Assembly (NCBI GenBank): GCA_903849645.1
Contig: CAINJJ010000015.1
Coordinates: 123,591 to 187,590 of the forward strand
DNA from: an uncultured Acidobacteriaceae bacterium
GTDB lineage: Bacteria; Acidobacteriota; Terriglobia; Terriglobales; Acidobacteriaceae
Length of the DNA stretch: 64,000 nt
Direction: 5' to 3'
The notes under the pieces are model-generated. The model made no database searches. It was not told where the DNA came from and saw only the letters and a program-made list of their open reading frames with translations. A program made the position numbers and the translations under genes. Each line of letters opens with the position of its first letter. The first letter of the stretch is position 1. Below are positions 52,593-62,420 of this stretch, in pieces.

Positions 52593-55412
52593 CTAGGAGG
52601 TCGGCAGGGCGGCGAGGGCGGCCTGGGCCTTTTCGAGCAACAACCTGGTTTCGGCTTCCTGCTTTTTGAGGCCTTCGACGACCTGCGCGGGGGCTTTGGC
52701 AAGGAAGCCTTCGTTGCCCAACTGGCGGGCTGCTGCGGCGAGGCCTTTTTCGAATCGGACGATGTCTTTGGTGAGGCGGTCGCGCTCGGCGGGGACGTCG
52801 ATGGTGCGCTCGTAGACCACAGAAACAAATGGTCCGCCCGCTGAAGTCCAGCCAAGCTCGGGCGTGTTCTCGAGGAATTCGAGGGTCTTTCCCTCGATGA
52901 CTGATACGTTTGCCAGTTTCGCGATGATGCTGGAGTTCTCCACGTAGACATTGCCAACTGTTGGGCCCTTCGACCCAATGCCAGAGCCAGCATCCCACGC
53001 AGCAATGATCGGGGCCGATTCCTTGTCTGGTACCCCTAATTCTTTACGCCTCGCACGAACGGCGACGATTAGGTCAAAGATGCGACCCATGGCTCTTTGC
53101 ACTACTTCGTCGTACTGGTAACTAGAATTCGCCTGCGGGTAGCGGGTGAGGGCGATTGATTTGGCGGGCGGGTTGCCGTCGTAGAGGGCGTGCCAGATCT
53201 CCTCGGTGAGAAAGGGCATGAAGGGCGAAAGGAGGCGCAGGGAGGCCTCAAAGACGCTGACGAGCGTAGTGAGGGCGGCGGCGGTGCGGGGCCTGTCGGC
53301 GGCGTCGCTGAAGTCGAGGCTGAGCTTGACGATTTCGAGGTACCAGTCGCAGAAGCTGCCCCAGAAGAACTGGTAGATGATGTTGGCCGCGTCGTCATAG
53401 CGGTAGTTCTCGAGCGCCTGGTTGACCCTGGCGGCGGTGGAGTGGAGTTCGGCGACGATCCAGCGGGACTCGAGCGGGGCGTCCTCCGCGGCTGTGGGCA
53501 TGGAGCCGAGGGCGGCGGGATCGACCACGATTCCAAGTTCCGCGGCGCGGTCAACATTCATGAAGAGGAAGCGGGCGGCGTTCCAGATCTTGTTGGCGAA
53601 GGCGCGGTAGCCCTCGGTGCGTGCGACGTTGAAGGCGATGTCGGTGCCGGGAGAGGCCATGGAGGCGAGGGTGAAGCGGACGGCGTCTGTGCCGTACTGG
53701 CCCACGATCTCGATGGGGTCGACGACGTTGCCCTTGGTCTTGGACATTTTTTCGCGGTTGGCGTCGCGGACGAGGGCGTGGATGTAGACCTCGCGGAAGG
53801 GGACGGAGTCGGCGAGGGAGCGGGGGCTGCCGTCGGGCATGGGGACGTCTGCGGCGAACCAGCAGCCGAGCATGATCATGCGGGCGACCCAGAAGAAGAG
53901 GATGTCAAAGCCGGTGACGAGGAGGCTGGTGGGGTAGAAGGCGTCGAAGTCAGCGCGGTTTTCCGCCGTCAGGTTAGGCCAGCCGAAGACGGAGACGGGG
54001 AGGAGGCCGGAGGAGAACCAGGTGTCGAGGACGTCGGTTTCCTGGGTAATGCTGGGCGAGGCGCATTTGGCGCAGGCGGTGGGGTCCTGACGGGAGACGG
54101 TGATGTGGCCGCAGGCGGCGCAGTGCCAGGCGGGGATGCGATGGCCCCACCAGAGCTGGCGGGAGATGCACCAGTCGTGGATGTTCTCCATCCAGTTGGA
54201 GTAGGTCTTCTCGTACTGCTCGGGTGTGAAGCGGATGTGTCCCTCTTTGACGGCCTGGATGGCCTTGTCGGCGAGGGGCTGGATTTTGACGAACCACTGG
54301 GTGGAGAGGCGGGGCTCGACGACTGTCTTGCAGCGGTCGCAGTGGCCGACGTTGTGGACGTGGTCCCGGATGCCGGCCAGGAGGCCCTGGGCCTCAAGGT
54401 CGGCGACGATGGCCTTGCGCGCCGCATAGCGGTCGAGGCCGGCGTAGGGGCCGCCCTGCTGGTTGATGTGGCCGGTGGGGTCCATCACGTTGATGGAGGG
54501 CAGGTGGTGACGCTCGCCGAGGGCGAAGTCGTTGGGGTCGTGGGCGGGGGTGACCTTGACGGCGCCGGTGCCGAAGTCGCGGCTGACCCACTCGTCGAGG
54601 ACGATGGGGATCTCGCGTTCCATCAGGGGCAGGCGGAGCTTCTTGCCGTGGAGATGCAGGTAGCGCTCGTCTTCGGGGTGGATGGCCACGGCGACGTCGC
54701 CTAGCATGGTCTCGGGGCGGGTCGTTGCGACAGTGAGGAACTCATCCGTAAGGCTGCCACCCGCAGGGCCGGTGACGGGGTAGCGGATCTCCCAGAGGTG
54801 GCCCTTGTGCTCGTCGTAGACCACCTCGAGGTCGCTGATGGCGGTCTGGCAGCGTGGGCACCAGTTGACGATGTAGGCGCCGCGGTAGATGAGGCCCTGC
54901 TCATGGAGGCGGACGAAGGCCTCGCGGACGGCGACGGAGAGGTTGTCGTCCATGGTGAAGTATTCGCGCTTCCAGTCGACGGAGGCGCCGAGGCGCTTCA
55001 TCTGGTCGAGGATGGCGCCGCCGTAGTGGCGCTTCCACTCCCATACGCGCTCGACAAAGGCCTCGCGGCCGAGCTTTTCGCGGGAGGATCCTTCGGAGGC
55101 GAGCTGGCGCTCGACCATCATCTGAGTGGCGATGCCGGCGTGGTCGGTGCCGGGGAGCCAGAGGGCGCGGCGGCCGGACATGCGCCGCCAGCGGGTGAGG
55201 ATGTCCATCTCCGCCTGGTTGAGCATGTGGCCCATGTGGAGCCGTCCGGTGACGTTGGGAGGGGGCAGGAGGATGGTGAAGGGGTCTGCGCCGGAGTCGG
55301 CGTCGCCGGGCTCCGGGGCGGTTTGGGCGAAGAGGTTTTCGCGGACCCAGTACTCGGCCCAGTGATCTTCAATGGCGGTGGGGTCGTAGGCTTTCGGCAG
55401 ATCGTGGGGCAT
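52593..55412 (-). CDS. valS: Valine--tRNA ligase
   Basis: ValRS charges tRNA-Val in the cytoplasm. The 939-residue class I synthetase has the HIGH-type motif in [15 protein letters not shown], the editing domain ([19 protein letters not shown]), [16 protein letters not shown], the KMSKS motif as [10 protein letters not shown], the anticodon-binding domain, and a C-terminal coiled-coil arm ([20 protein letters not shown]). The start at 55412 has AGGA eight bases upstream and gives the usual N-terminus; the frame could extend to 55472. The segment at about 52900-53160 has clearly lower GC than the rest of the gene. Confidence 0.97.
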   Translation of the reverse strand: MPHDLPKAYDPTAIEDHWAEYWVRENLFAQTAPEPGDADSGADPFTILLPPPNVTGRLHMGHMLNQAEMDILTRWRRMSGRRALWLPGTDHAGIATQMMVERQLASEGSSREKLGREAFVERVWEWKRHYGGAILDQMKRLGASVDWKREYFTMDDNLSVAVREAFVRLHEQGLIYRGAYIVNWCPRCQTAISDLEVVYDEHKGHLWEIRYPVTGPAGGSLTDEFLTVATTRPETMLGDVAVAIHPEDERYLHLHGKKLRLPLMEREIPIVLDEWVSRDFGTGAVKVTPAHDPNDFALGERHHLPSINVMDPTGHINQQGGPYAGLDRYAARKAIVADLEAQGLLAGIRDHVHNVGHCDRCKTVVEPRLSTQWFVKIQPLADKAIQAVKEGHIRFTPEQYEKTYSNWMENIHDWCISRQLWWGHRIPAWHCAACGHITVSRQDPTACAKCASPSITQETDVLDTWFSSGLLPVSVFGWPNLTAENRADFDAFYPTSLLVTGFDILFFWVARMIMLGCWFAADVPMPDGSPRSLADSVPFREVYIHALVRDANREKMSKTKGNVVDPIEIVGQYGTDAVRFTLASMASPGTDIAFNVARTEGYRAFANKIWNAARFLFMNVDRAAELGIVVDPAALGSMPTAAEDAPLESRWIVAELHSTAARVNQALENYRYDDAANIIYQFFWGSFCDWYLEIVKLSLDFSDAADRPRTAAALTTLVSVFEASLRLLSPFMPFLTEEIWHALYDGNPPAKSIALTRYPQANSSYQYDEVVQRAMGRIFDLIVAVRARRKELGVPDKESAPIIAAWDAGSGIGSKGPTVGNVYVENSSIIAKLANVSVIEGKTLEFLENTPELGWTSAGGPFVSVVYERTIDVPAERDRLTKDIVRFEKGLAAAARQLGNEGFLAKAPAQVVEGLKKQEAETRLLLEKAQAALAALPTS

Positions 55413-55577
55413 ATTTATCCTGGGCGCGCCCCCGGCAATGTGCGGGAAACCCTCGATTCGAGAGGGCTTCAAGCGAGGGGAACTACCCCCAACTTTACCA
55501 GAAACGGCTTGCGGGAGCGGTTGGCCGGGCAGGGAGAGACGTTTGCCAGGGAGGCCCCAGGGGTGGGAAGGGTGCGG

Positions 55578-56060
55578 CTACTCGCTCTCCTGGATTTTGA
55601 CCACGAAGTAGGTGACCGATTCGCCGCTGGCAACCAGCATCTGGTGGGGCATGCCGGCGGGGATGTGGACCACGTCGCCGGGCTTGAGTTCCTGGGCTTT
55701 GGCTGCCTTGATGGAGGCCCCGCGGATCTCGCCGGGCGCGGTGGTGACGGGTTCAACGACTTCACCCCCAGTGAGCAGCGTGGCGTGGCCGTCGACGATG
55801 GAAAAGAGGTCGGCGTAGTCGCGGTGGACCTCGCCGCCGCCGCTGCGGCTGCGAAAAGCCAGCATGGTGTAGTGGCGGGGGTATTTCTGGAGCGTTTCGC
55901 TGGCCGAGCCGTCTGCCTGTGCGGCTGCCTGCCGCAGGTGCTCTGCCCGTTGCCTGAGTTCCGCTGGTGACCAGTGATCCGATTGCATGGTTTGTGCCGT
56001 TGCTCCCAGGGTCAGCAGCGCAAGGGCTGCCGTGGCTAGTGGTGTTTTCAGGGTTGTCAT
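55578..56060 (-). CDS. Secreted single-domain cupin protein
   Basis: The 160-residue product has a signal peptide (LATAALALLTLGATAQ) and one cupin barrel, with motif 1 near HRDYADLFSIVDGHATLL and motif 2 GDVVHIPAGMPHQMLVASG. The metal-binding histidines are partly conserved. GAGG precedes the ATG at 56060, which lies eight bases after the kduI stop, so the two are cotranscribed. A role in periplasmic handling of a sugar or uronate is possible but not proven. Confidence 0.82.
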   Translation of the reverse strand: MTTLKTPLATAALALLTLGATAQTMQSDHWSPAELRQRAEHLRQAAAQADGSASETLQKYPRHYTMLAFRSRSGGGEVHRDYADLFSIVDGHATLLTGGEVVEPVTTAPGEIRGASIKAAKAQELKPGDVVHIPAGMPHQMLVASGESVTYFVVKIQESE

Positions 56061-56068
56061 GCGGGCCC

Positions 56069-56899
56069 TCACCTGAGGTCCGCGATGGCGAGCGGGTCCA
56101 TGTCGCTGTAGACCTGGTTTTCTCCGCCCATGCCCCAGCAGAAGGTGTAGCTGGCGGTGCCGACGCCGGCGTGGATGGACCAGCCGGGCGAGATGACCGC
56201 CTGCTTGTTGGCCACGACGATGTGGCGAGTCTCGTCTGCCGGGCCCATGAGGTGAACCACGCGGGCCGCGGGGTCGAGGTTGAAGTAGAGGTAAACCTCG
56301 GAGCGGCGCATGTGGGTGTGGGGCGGCATGGTGTTCCAGACGCTGCCTGGGGAGAGCTCCGTATAGCCCATGACCAACTGGCAACTGTGCACGCCGTCGA
56401 GGTGGATGAGGCGGTGAATGGCGCGGTGGTTGGCGGTCTCAGAGGATCCGAGCACGGTGGGCGGCTGCTCGCCGGCTGGCCTTTTCATGACCGGAAAGCT
56501 GCCGTGCGCGGGGTAGCTCAACAGGTAGAACTCTGCCGGGGCGCCGGCGTCGCGGCTGGAGAACTCGACCTGCTCGTTGCCCTTGCCCACATAGAGGGCG
56601 TCGAGATTGGCCATTTCATAGGCGGCTCCGTTGACGGAGACCGCGCCTGCGCCGCCGATGTTCAGGATGCCGAGTTCACGGCGCTCGGTGAAGTATTCGG
56701 CGCGGAGGTCGGGGTCCGTTTCCAATCTCAGTGGCTGGTTGAGGGGCACCGCGGAGCCGATAACGGTGCGGTCCAGGTCGACATAGGCCAGGGAGATGCG
56801 TCCGGGCTCAAAGAGCGAGTCGACCAGAAACGAGGCGCGCAGCTCCCCGGTCGTCATGTGCGGATAGCGAACTGCGTCGGCAACCTGAATCAATCGCAT
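56069..56899 (-). CDS. kduI: 5-dehydro-4-deoxy-D-glucuronate isomerase
   Basis: KduI converts 5-keto-4-deoxyuronate, a product of pectin and other polyuronide breakdown, to 3-deoxy-D-glycero-2,5-hexodiulosonate. The 276-residue length is normal. The zinc site is seen in NTMPPHTHMRRSEVYLYF (two His and Glu) with the final ligand in SPGWSIHAGVG. LGILNIGGAGAVSVNG and the C-terminal ENQVYSDMDPLAI are typical. GGAAGG precedes the ATG. It lies between a DUF4861 gene and a cupin gene, suggesting a uronate operon. Confidence 0.95.
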   Translation of the reverse strand: MRLIQVADAVRYPHMTTGELRASFLVDSLFEPGRISLAYVDLDRTVIGSAVPLNQPLRLETDPDLRAEYFTERRELGILNIGGAGAVSVNGAAYEMANLDALYVGKGNEQVEFSSRDAGAPAEFYLLSYPAHGSFPVMKRPAGEQPPTVLGSSETANHRAIHRLIHLDGVHSCQLVMGYTELSPGSVWNTMPPHTHMRRSEVYLYFNLDPAARVVHLMGPADETRHIVVANKQAVISPGWSIHAGVGTASYTFCWGMGGENQVYSDMDPLAIADLR

Positions 56900-56929
56900 G
56901 GGGACCTTCCGTTCCGGTGAAGCTCAACT

Positions 56930-58111
56930 CTATTCGATTCGCTCCCAGCGTGTCGTGAGGGGATGGCGCAGCCGCTCCCGGAACTGCTCGATGAAGCGGC
57001 TCCAGGCGGCCTCGTCGGGCACTTCGGCTCTGGACCAGGCGGAGCCCGCGTAGTAGACGACCGGCGCGCCGGAGGTGAGCGGCATCGTGAGCAGCACGTT
57101 GCCTTCGGCTTCGGCCTTGGTGCCGCTTTTGCCCGGCGGCAGCACGATGGCCGTGCCGTCCATGCCCGTGGCGGGGTCGCTCAGGGGCTCCCACACGGAG
57201 ATGGAGCCGCCGTCGGGCGCCGATGTCACCCGCGCCCCGGCGTGGATGGCCAGACCCGCGGCCCACCTGGCCGTTGAGGCATTGCTGAGGCGGACGGCGG
57301 ATTCGATGCGGTTGAAGTGGGCTCCCGCATCAAGGGTGACAGTCTTCTCCTCGGTCGCCTCAGCGCCGTCCGCATCCCAGGGCGCGTAGCGGAGGCGGAA
57401 GCGCAGGCGGATGGGTCCGGCGGCCAGAATCTCGGCGGTCAGATAGTTGCGGGAGACATACAGCTTGCCGTCTTTCCACAGCGCGGTACCGCCGCAGCCG
57501 CGGGTCTTGCCGACGTCGTAGGAGTCCATTCCCTGTCCTGTGTCCTTGTGGTAGGAGAGGGCGGGGTTGTGGGTGCGCTGGCCTTCGGCCTCGCGTAGGT
57601 ACCAACTGTTGACCACGAGGTCGGGGACACGCTTGGACCAGACATCGATGCCCGAGGTGACTTCGCCAGTGGCCTGGAGGGCGGGGCCATAGACTCGGTG
57701 GGCCACCTTGTCGTTTTCCCAGGCAAAGTCGTCCTTGCGCTCGGGAACCGCACGGCCAAAGACCAACGGCGAGACGGCGGGCGGATTCGCGCTCTGGCGG
57801 ATTTCGATGCGAAGGGTTTGGCGCGGGGCGAGGCTCACGAGCACGAGAAGGCTGGCTCCGTCGACCTGGACCGGAAGGGGTTTGTGGCTGCCCAGGTCTT
57901 CGGCAGTGAGGCGTTCGGGCGCCTCGGGGCCGATCTTCGCGGCAATCTCCGCGAGGGGAATCTCGATAATCTCTGCAGGGCGAGACAGGGCGGTGGGGTT
58001 CTTGACCGCGAGGACGGCCCTTTGTTGGGGCGTCTGGCCCAGTGTGACCGCCTGGGCTGAGAGTCCAAGGGCCAGGGCAAGCATCCACCTTCTATTCCCG
58101 TTTGAGTGCAT
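56930..58111 (-). CDS. Secreted DUF4861 protein
   Basis: The 393-residue product has a signal peptide (RWMLALALGLSAQAVTLG). The DUF4861 core follows: FAWENDKVAHRVYGPALQ, DVWSKRVPDLVVNSWYL, YHKDTGQGMDSYDVGKTRGCGG and WEPLSDPATGMDGTAIVLPP. The fold and function are not established, but the domain is often beside pectin- or uronate-degradation genes (from memory), and here it directly precedes kduI. AAAGGAGTGAA before the ATG at 58111 fixes the start. It may bind or hydrolyse an oligouronide in the periplasm. Confidence 0.85.
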   Translation of the reverse strand: MHSNGNRRWMLALALGLSAQAVTLGQTPQQRAVLAVKNPTALSRPAEIIEIPLAEIAAKIGPEAPERLTAEDLGSHKPLPVQVDGASLLVLVSLAPRQTLRIEIRQSANPPAVSPLVFGRAVPERKDDFAWENDKVAHRVYGPALQATGEVTSGIDVWSKRVPDLVVNSWYLREAEGQRTHNPALSYHKDTGQGMDSYDVGKTRGCGGTALWKDGKLYVSRNYLTAEILAAGPIRLRFRLRYAPWDADGAEATEEKTVTLDAGAHFNRIESAVRLSNASTARWAAGLAIHAGARVTSAPDGGSISVWEPLSDPATGMDGTAIVLPPGKSGTKAEAEGNVLLTMPLTSGAPVVYYAGSAWSRAEVPDEAAWSRFIEQFRERLRHPLTTRWERIE

Positions 58112-58121
58112 TTCACTCCTT

Positions 58122-58832
58122 TCAGCCTGGGCGAGGGCCGCTTTCCGCCCGCTTTTTTGCCCGGTTGAAGATGTCAAGGAACATGGGCCGGGTGAGCTTG
58201 CCGGTGTTGGTGTTTTGCAGAGACGGGTGGTAGGTGGCGATGATGCGCAAGCCGTTGGCCAGGGTGAACTCCGCGCCATGGGCAAACGTGAGCCCGGCGC
58301 GCGAGGCAGCCTTGCCGGTGCGCATCGCCCAGCCCGCGAATCCGTCGAATGCGATCTTGCCCAGGCAGACCACGACGCGTAGTTCGGTGAGGAGGCCGAT
58401 CTCTTCGTCGAGCCAGGGGGCGCAGTTGCGCTGTTCTTCCGGCGTGGGCTTGTTGGCCGGCGGGGCGCAGCGGACCACGGCGGTAATCCAGAGATCGTGG
58501 AGCGTCATGCCGTCGTCAAGGGAGACAGCCCTGGGCTGCGAGGCAAAGCCTGCCTGATGGAGCACGGGGAAGAGGAAATCGCCGGAGCCGTCGCCGGTGA
58601 AGGGGCGGCCGGTGCGGTTGGAGCCGTGCGCTCCGGGAGCCAGGCCCACCACCAGCACGCGCGCCCGCGGGTCGCCAAAGGAGGGCACGGGACGGCCCCA
58701 GTAGACGCTCTCGGCGTAGGCCCGGCGGCGCACCCTGGCCACCTCCGCGCAGTACTGCCGGAGGCGCGGGCAGCGTTCGCAGGCGACGACGCGGGCGTTG
58801 AGATCTTTGAGGGGGTAGGGGGAGGCGGCCAT
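58122..58832 (-). CDS. Family 5 (UDGb-type) uracil-DNA glycosylase
   Basis: This base-excision enzyme removes uracil and other deaminated bases from DNA. The 236-residue product has the iron-sulfur cysteines Cys18 and Cys21 (ACERCPRL) with the later pair in the RCAPP and NCAPW regions. It has motif GLAPGAHGSNRTGRPFTG near residues 63-80 and the final TYHPSLQN loop. These sequences match the UDGb family rather than family 4. It is the first gene of the minus-strand cluster and ends ten bases before the DUF4861 start, an unexpected pairing. Confidence 0.92.
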   Translation of the reverse strand: MAASPYPLKDLNARVVACERCPRLRQYCAEVARVRRRAYAESVYWGRPVPSFGDPRARVLVVGLAPGAHGSNRTGRPFTGDGSGDFLFPVLHQAGFASQPRAVSLDDGMTLHDLWITAVVRCAPPANKPTPEEQRNCAPWLDEEIGLLTELRVVVCLGKIAFDGFAGWAMRTGKAASRAGLTFAHGAEFTLANGLRIIATYHPSLQNTNTGKLTRPMFLDIFNRAKKRAESGPRPG

Positions 58833-58895
58833 GGCCGAATTCTAGGCCATTGGCCCAACTGAATGTGGCAAACTTGGCAGCGGAGGATCACGCCA

Positions 58896-59486
58896 ATGAA
58901 AACCGCAAAGCTTTTGCTGCTGGCCGGCGATTTCGTGGAGGACTACGAGATTATGGTTCCGTTCCAGGCGCTGCAGATGGTTGGCCACACGGTGGATGCG
59001 GTCTGCCCCGGCAAGAAGGCTGGAGAGCAGGTGCGTACCGCGATTCATGACTTTGAGGGCGACCAGACGTACTCCGAGAAGCGGGGCCACAACTTTACCC
59101 TCAACGCCAGTTTTGACGACGTTGACCCGGCCAGCTACGACGGGCTGGTGATTCCCGGCGGGCGGGCGCCGGAGTATCTTCGGCTGAACGCTCAAGTGCT
59201 GGAGATCGTGCGCCACTTCGACGGGGCGGACAAGCCCATCGCCTCCATCTGCCACGGGGCGCAACTGCTGGCCGCCGCGGGCGTGCTGAAAGGGCGCAAG
59301 CTGAACTGCTACCCGGCCTGCGCGCCGGAGGTTGAACTGGCCGGCGGGACGTTCGTTTCCGTGCCTTTTTCCGATGCGGTGGTGGACGGAAAGCTGGTGA
59401 CAGGCCCGGCGTGGACGGCGCATCCGGCCTGGCTGGCGAAGTTTCTTGAGGTTCTGGAGGCGCATCTTGCGGCCCCGGCAGCCTGA
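58896..59486 (+). CDS. DJ-1/PfpI family protein
   Basis: The 196-residue cytoplasmic protein has the nucleophile elbow SICHGAQLL with Cys119-His120, the supporting Glu15 in AGDFVEDYE, and [13 protein letters not shown]. This matches the PfpI/YhbO-type branch, which includes proteins described as glyoxalase- or chaperone-like. The catalytic activity here is not certain. GGAGG lies before the ATG at 58896. It is divergent from the uracil-DNA glycosylase gene. Confidence 0.92.
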   Translation: MKTAKLLLLAGDFVEDYEIMVPFQALQMVGHTVDAVCPGKKAGEQVRTAIHDFEGDQTYSEKRGHNFTLNASFDDVDPASYDGLVIPGGRAPEYLRLNAQVLEIVRHFDGADKPIASICHGAQLLAAAGVLKGRKLNCYPACAPEVELAGGTFVSVPFSDAVVDGKLVTGPAWTAHPAWLAKFLEVLEAHLAAPAA

Positions 59487-59600
59487 CCTTCGTCTGTGGA
59501 AATAAATCAAGCGTGACAGACCGCACCTCCCGCTCCATCCGCGAGTGGAAGAATGTGTGTTTGCGGAAAGTTGCCAGCCGGTTGGCCGGCGAGGTGCAGG

Positions 59601-61226
59601 ATGGACGGACGAATTCTCTTTTCTCTCAAGGCGCGGCCGGTTGCGTTGCGGCTGCTGATGGGCGCGGCTTTGCTGGGCTTGCCGGCGCAGTCGGTGTTTG
59701 GGGTCAGTTGCCCCGTGGTCAAGCACAACCCGCCCTCGGAGGCAGCCAAGGCGCTGCTGGCGGCCGATTTTGCCAAGGCCGAGAGCCTCTACCGGGCCGA
59801 CTTGACCAAGACGCCCGGCGACGCTGAGAGCGTAGAGGGTCTGGTACATGCGCTTCTGGGCCAGCAAAAGACCCAGGAGGCGGCGGATGCGGTGAAGGCG
59901 GCGCTGGCGGCAGCCCCCAACTCGGCGCCCCTGTTGACGCTGAGCGGCGAGGTGCAGTTTCGCCAGGGCGAACCATGGGCGGTGGAGCCGGTGGTTCTGG
60001 CCTCTTACAAGCTCGACCCCTGCAATCCGCGCACCCGGCTGCTCTATGCGCGGTTCGCCATGGTGAATTCGCGGTATGCCACGGCCCGGCAGCAACTGGG
60101 CCTGGCGCATCAGTTTGACCCCGAGGATGCTGAGATTCGGGCGGCGTGGATTCAGACCCTTCCCCTGGACCAGCGGATCAAGGAGACAGAGGCGGCGCTG
60201 GCGGCTCCCGAGCAGCCTGGAACCGCTGCGGCGACCCAGATGCGCGCGGACCTTGAACGCTGGAAGAAGCAGGCCGCCGAGCCACTGAGGGCCTGCCTGC
60301 TGGTTTCCAAAACGCCGCCGGTCGACATTCCATTCATCGACCTCAAGGGGTTTTCCGGGCCGTATGGGGCCAACAGCCACCGCGCCTATGGACTGGACGT
60401 GGCGCTCAACGGCAACTCCACACGGCTGCAGCTTGGCGCGGGAGAGGGCGGTCTGACGCTTTACCGGCCGGCGGCCGAGCGCGCCGGGCTCAAACGCATC
60501 ACCGCTTCCGAACCGGGCGGGCCGATGGGCAAATCCACCTACACGGCGGGCGCGGATTCAATCAAGATCGGCAACATGGAGTTCCAGAACTGCACGGTCA
60601 AGGTGGTGGACGGCAGCGGTCCCTTCGATGACGGAGATGGGACCATCGGCATGGATGTCTTCTCCGATTCGCTGGTGACGCTGGACTACCCGATGCACAA
60701 GGTCAAGCTTGGTCCCCTGCCGCTGCGGACCGGCGAGACCGCGGCCCCCGCCTTGCGGCTGAGGACCACGAGCGACGCAGTTGACGCCGCCGATGCGTCG
60801 GCAGCGGACCGGTTCATTGCCCCGGAGATGAAGGACTATACGCAGATCTACCGGGTGGGCGACAGCCTGATTCTTCCCGCGGCCCTGAACGCAGCCAAGG
60901 TGAAGCTGTTTGTTCTGGACCTGGGCGCGGACGCCACGAGCGTGGCCCCGGCGGTGGCCCGGGAGGTGTCGAAGGTGTCAGAGAAGATGATCTTCGGTCA
61001 GAAGGCACTGGTGGCCGACGAGATCACATTCAACTTTGCGCATCTGTCGCAAAAGGTGAATGGGGTGGTGGCGGTGGACACGTCGATGGCCACCAGGGGC
61101 ACGGGGATGGAGATCTCCGGATCGATCGGGGCCAATACCTTCAGCGTGTTGATCATGCACATCGACTATCGCGACGGGCTGGTGAAGTTCGAGTACATCC
61201 CCAACCGGGGCTACTCGCACCAGTAG
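59601..61226 (+). CDS. TPR protein with degenerate retropepsin-like domains
   Basis: The 541-residue product has a signal peptide (ALRLLMGAALLGLPAQSVFG). A TPR-like helical region (about residues 30-200) is followed by two aspartyl-protease-like (retropepsin) halves. In the first half the expected D-T/S-G triad reads LGAGEGGLTLY, lacking the aspartate. In the second it reads LDLGADATSV, with leucine in place of Thr/Ser. The later hydrophobic-GxxG parts (GTIGMDVFSDSLVTLDYP, GSIGANTFSVLIMHIDY) are intact. It may therefore bind peptides without cutting them. GAGG upstream supports the start at 59601. Confidence 0.72.
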   Translation: MDGRILFSLKARPVALRLLMGAALLGLPAQSVFGVSCPVVKHNPPSEAAKALLAADFAKAESLYRADLTKTPGDAESVEGLVHALLGQQKTQEAADAVKAALAAAPNSAPLLTLSGEVQFRQGEPWAVEPVVLASYKLDPCNPRTRLLYARFAMVNSRYATARQQLGLAHQFDPEDAEIRAAWIQTLPLDQRIKETEAALAAPEQPGTAAATQMRADLERWKKQAAEPLRACLLVSKTPPVDIPFIDLKGFSGPYGANSHRAYGLDVALNGNSTRLQLGAGEGGLTLYRPAAERAGLKRITASEPGGPMGKSTYTAGADSIKIGNMEFQNCTVKVVDGSGPFDDGDGTIGMDVFSDSLVTLDYPMHKVKLGPLPLRTGETAAPALRLRTTSDAVDAADASAADRFIAPEMKDYTQIYRVGDSLILPAALNAAKVKLFVLDLGADATSVAPAVAREVSKVSEKMIFGQKALVADEITFNFAHLSQKVNGVVAVDTSMATRGTGMEISGSIGANTFSVLIMHIDYRDGLVKFEYIPNRGYSHQ

Positions 61227-61240
61227 CGCAGGCGAGCGCG

Positions 61241-62380
61241 TCAGGGGCGCGGGGCCGGAAGGTCGCCGCGCACCTGGCTCAAGGGCAGCCCGGTGGCGGA
61301 GGTGAGCGCCTGCTGCGCCTCGGCCAGGATGGACAGGGCGATGGAGGCGGGAGTGGCGGCGCCGAGGTCGAGGCCGGTGGGTGCGTGCACTTTGCCGAGC
61401 CACGCTTCGACGCGCGCTTCGCGGTCCCCGACGCCGAGCAATGCGGCGGCTTCCAGGAGCAACTCGCGGGTGCGGAGTCGTGGCCCCAGAACGCCGATGT
61501 AGGCCAGGTCAAACTCCAGGGAAAGCAGGACGGCCAGCATGCGCGCATCCTGGTCAAAGCTGTGCGTCATGGCCACCGCCATGTCTCTGGACAGGATGCC
61601 GCTTGCGGCCTCTCGCAATCCGGCAAGGCTCTCCGGTTGGTCTTCCATGGGCAGCACGACTACGGAGTCCGCGGCGGGGAAGCGCGCCTGGGTGGCCAGG
61701 TTACGCCTTCCGTCCGCCACGGCGACAAACCAGCCAAGTTCGCGGGCCAGCCTGACGAGAGGCCGGGCATCGTCGCCTGCGCCAAAGACCCAGAGGCCGG
61801 GGCGCGCCGCGCGATAGTCCGCCCACGCGCGAGACTCGACGCCGGCAGCGATGACCGGCTGTGCGATGGATGCTTTTTGTTGCAGCGACTGCTGCGCGAG
61901 GCGGAGGAGGGCGGAATCGTTCAGCACTGAGTCTGGCTGGGCCGAGGAAAGGCCGGCAATGGCCCTGCTGCCAATCGCGGGGCCTTCGAGAACCGTGGCG
62001 ACGGAGAGTGCGATGCGCCGGCGAAAGGCCTCTGCGAGAGCGATGAAGAGCGGCCCGGCCGTCTGCCGGCGCTCCAGCAGCAGGTGAACCGCCCCGCCGC
62101 AGCCGGAGCCGTAAGGCCGCTCGCCGTCGTCGGCTGCCGTGGAGTAGCGCTCGACGACCGGACCGTTTGCGGTGAGCCACCAGGCGCGCCGGGCGACCTC
62201 GGCCTCGAGGCATCCACCGCTGACCGTTCCGGCGCGACGGCCGTCCTGGGCCAGCAGCATCAAGGCTCCCGGCTTGCGATAGCTCGAACCCTCGACGGCC
62301 ACTACGGAGGCGAGCACGTACTCCGCCCCGGTGGCTTCCAGTTCGCTCCACAGGGGCAGAATGCCTTCGAGGTCGGTCAT
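61241..62380 (-). CDS. XdhC/CoxI family protein
   Basis: XdhC-type proteins help insert the molybdenum cofactor into xanthine dehydrogenase-like enzymes. The 379-residue product has the N-terminal XdhC_CoxI domain (VVAVEGSSYRKPGALMLL, GTVSGGCLEAEVARRAW, GSGCGGAVHLLLER). The C-terminal Rossmann-like domain has GLWVFGAGDDARPLVRLARELGW, AVAMTHSFDQDARMLAVLL, and the HAPTGLDLGAATPASIALSILAE signature. No molybdenum hydroxylase gene is in the window, so its partner must lie elsewhere. Confidence 0.9.
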   Translation of the reverse strand: MTDLEGILPLWSELEATGAEYVLASVVAVEGSSYRKPGALMLLAQDGRRAGTVSGGCLEAEVARRAWWLTANGPVVERYSTAADDGERPYGSGCGGAVHLLLERRQTAGPLFIALAEAFRRRIALSVATVLEGPAIGSRAIAGLSSAQPDSVLNDSALLRLAQQSLQQKASIAQPVIAAGVESRAWADYRAARPGLWVFGAGDDARPLVRLARELGWFVAVADGRRNLATQARFPAADSVVVLPMEDQPESLAGLREAASGILSRDMAVAMTHSFDQDARMLAVLLSLEFDLAYIGVLGPRLRTRELLLEAAALLGVGDREARVEAWLGKVHAPTGLDLGAATPASIALSILAEAQQALTSATGLPLSQVRGDLPAPRP

Positions 62381-62420
62381 GGGACTATTTTCGCAAAGGC
62401 ACCCATGGGGCTGGGCACGA

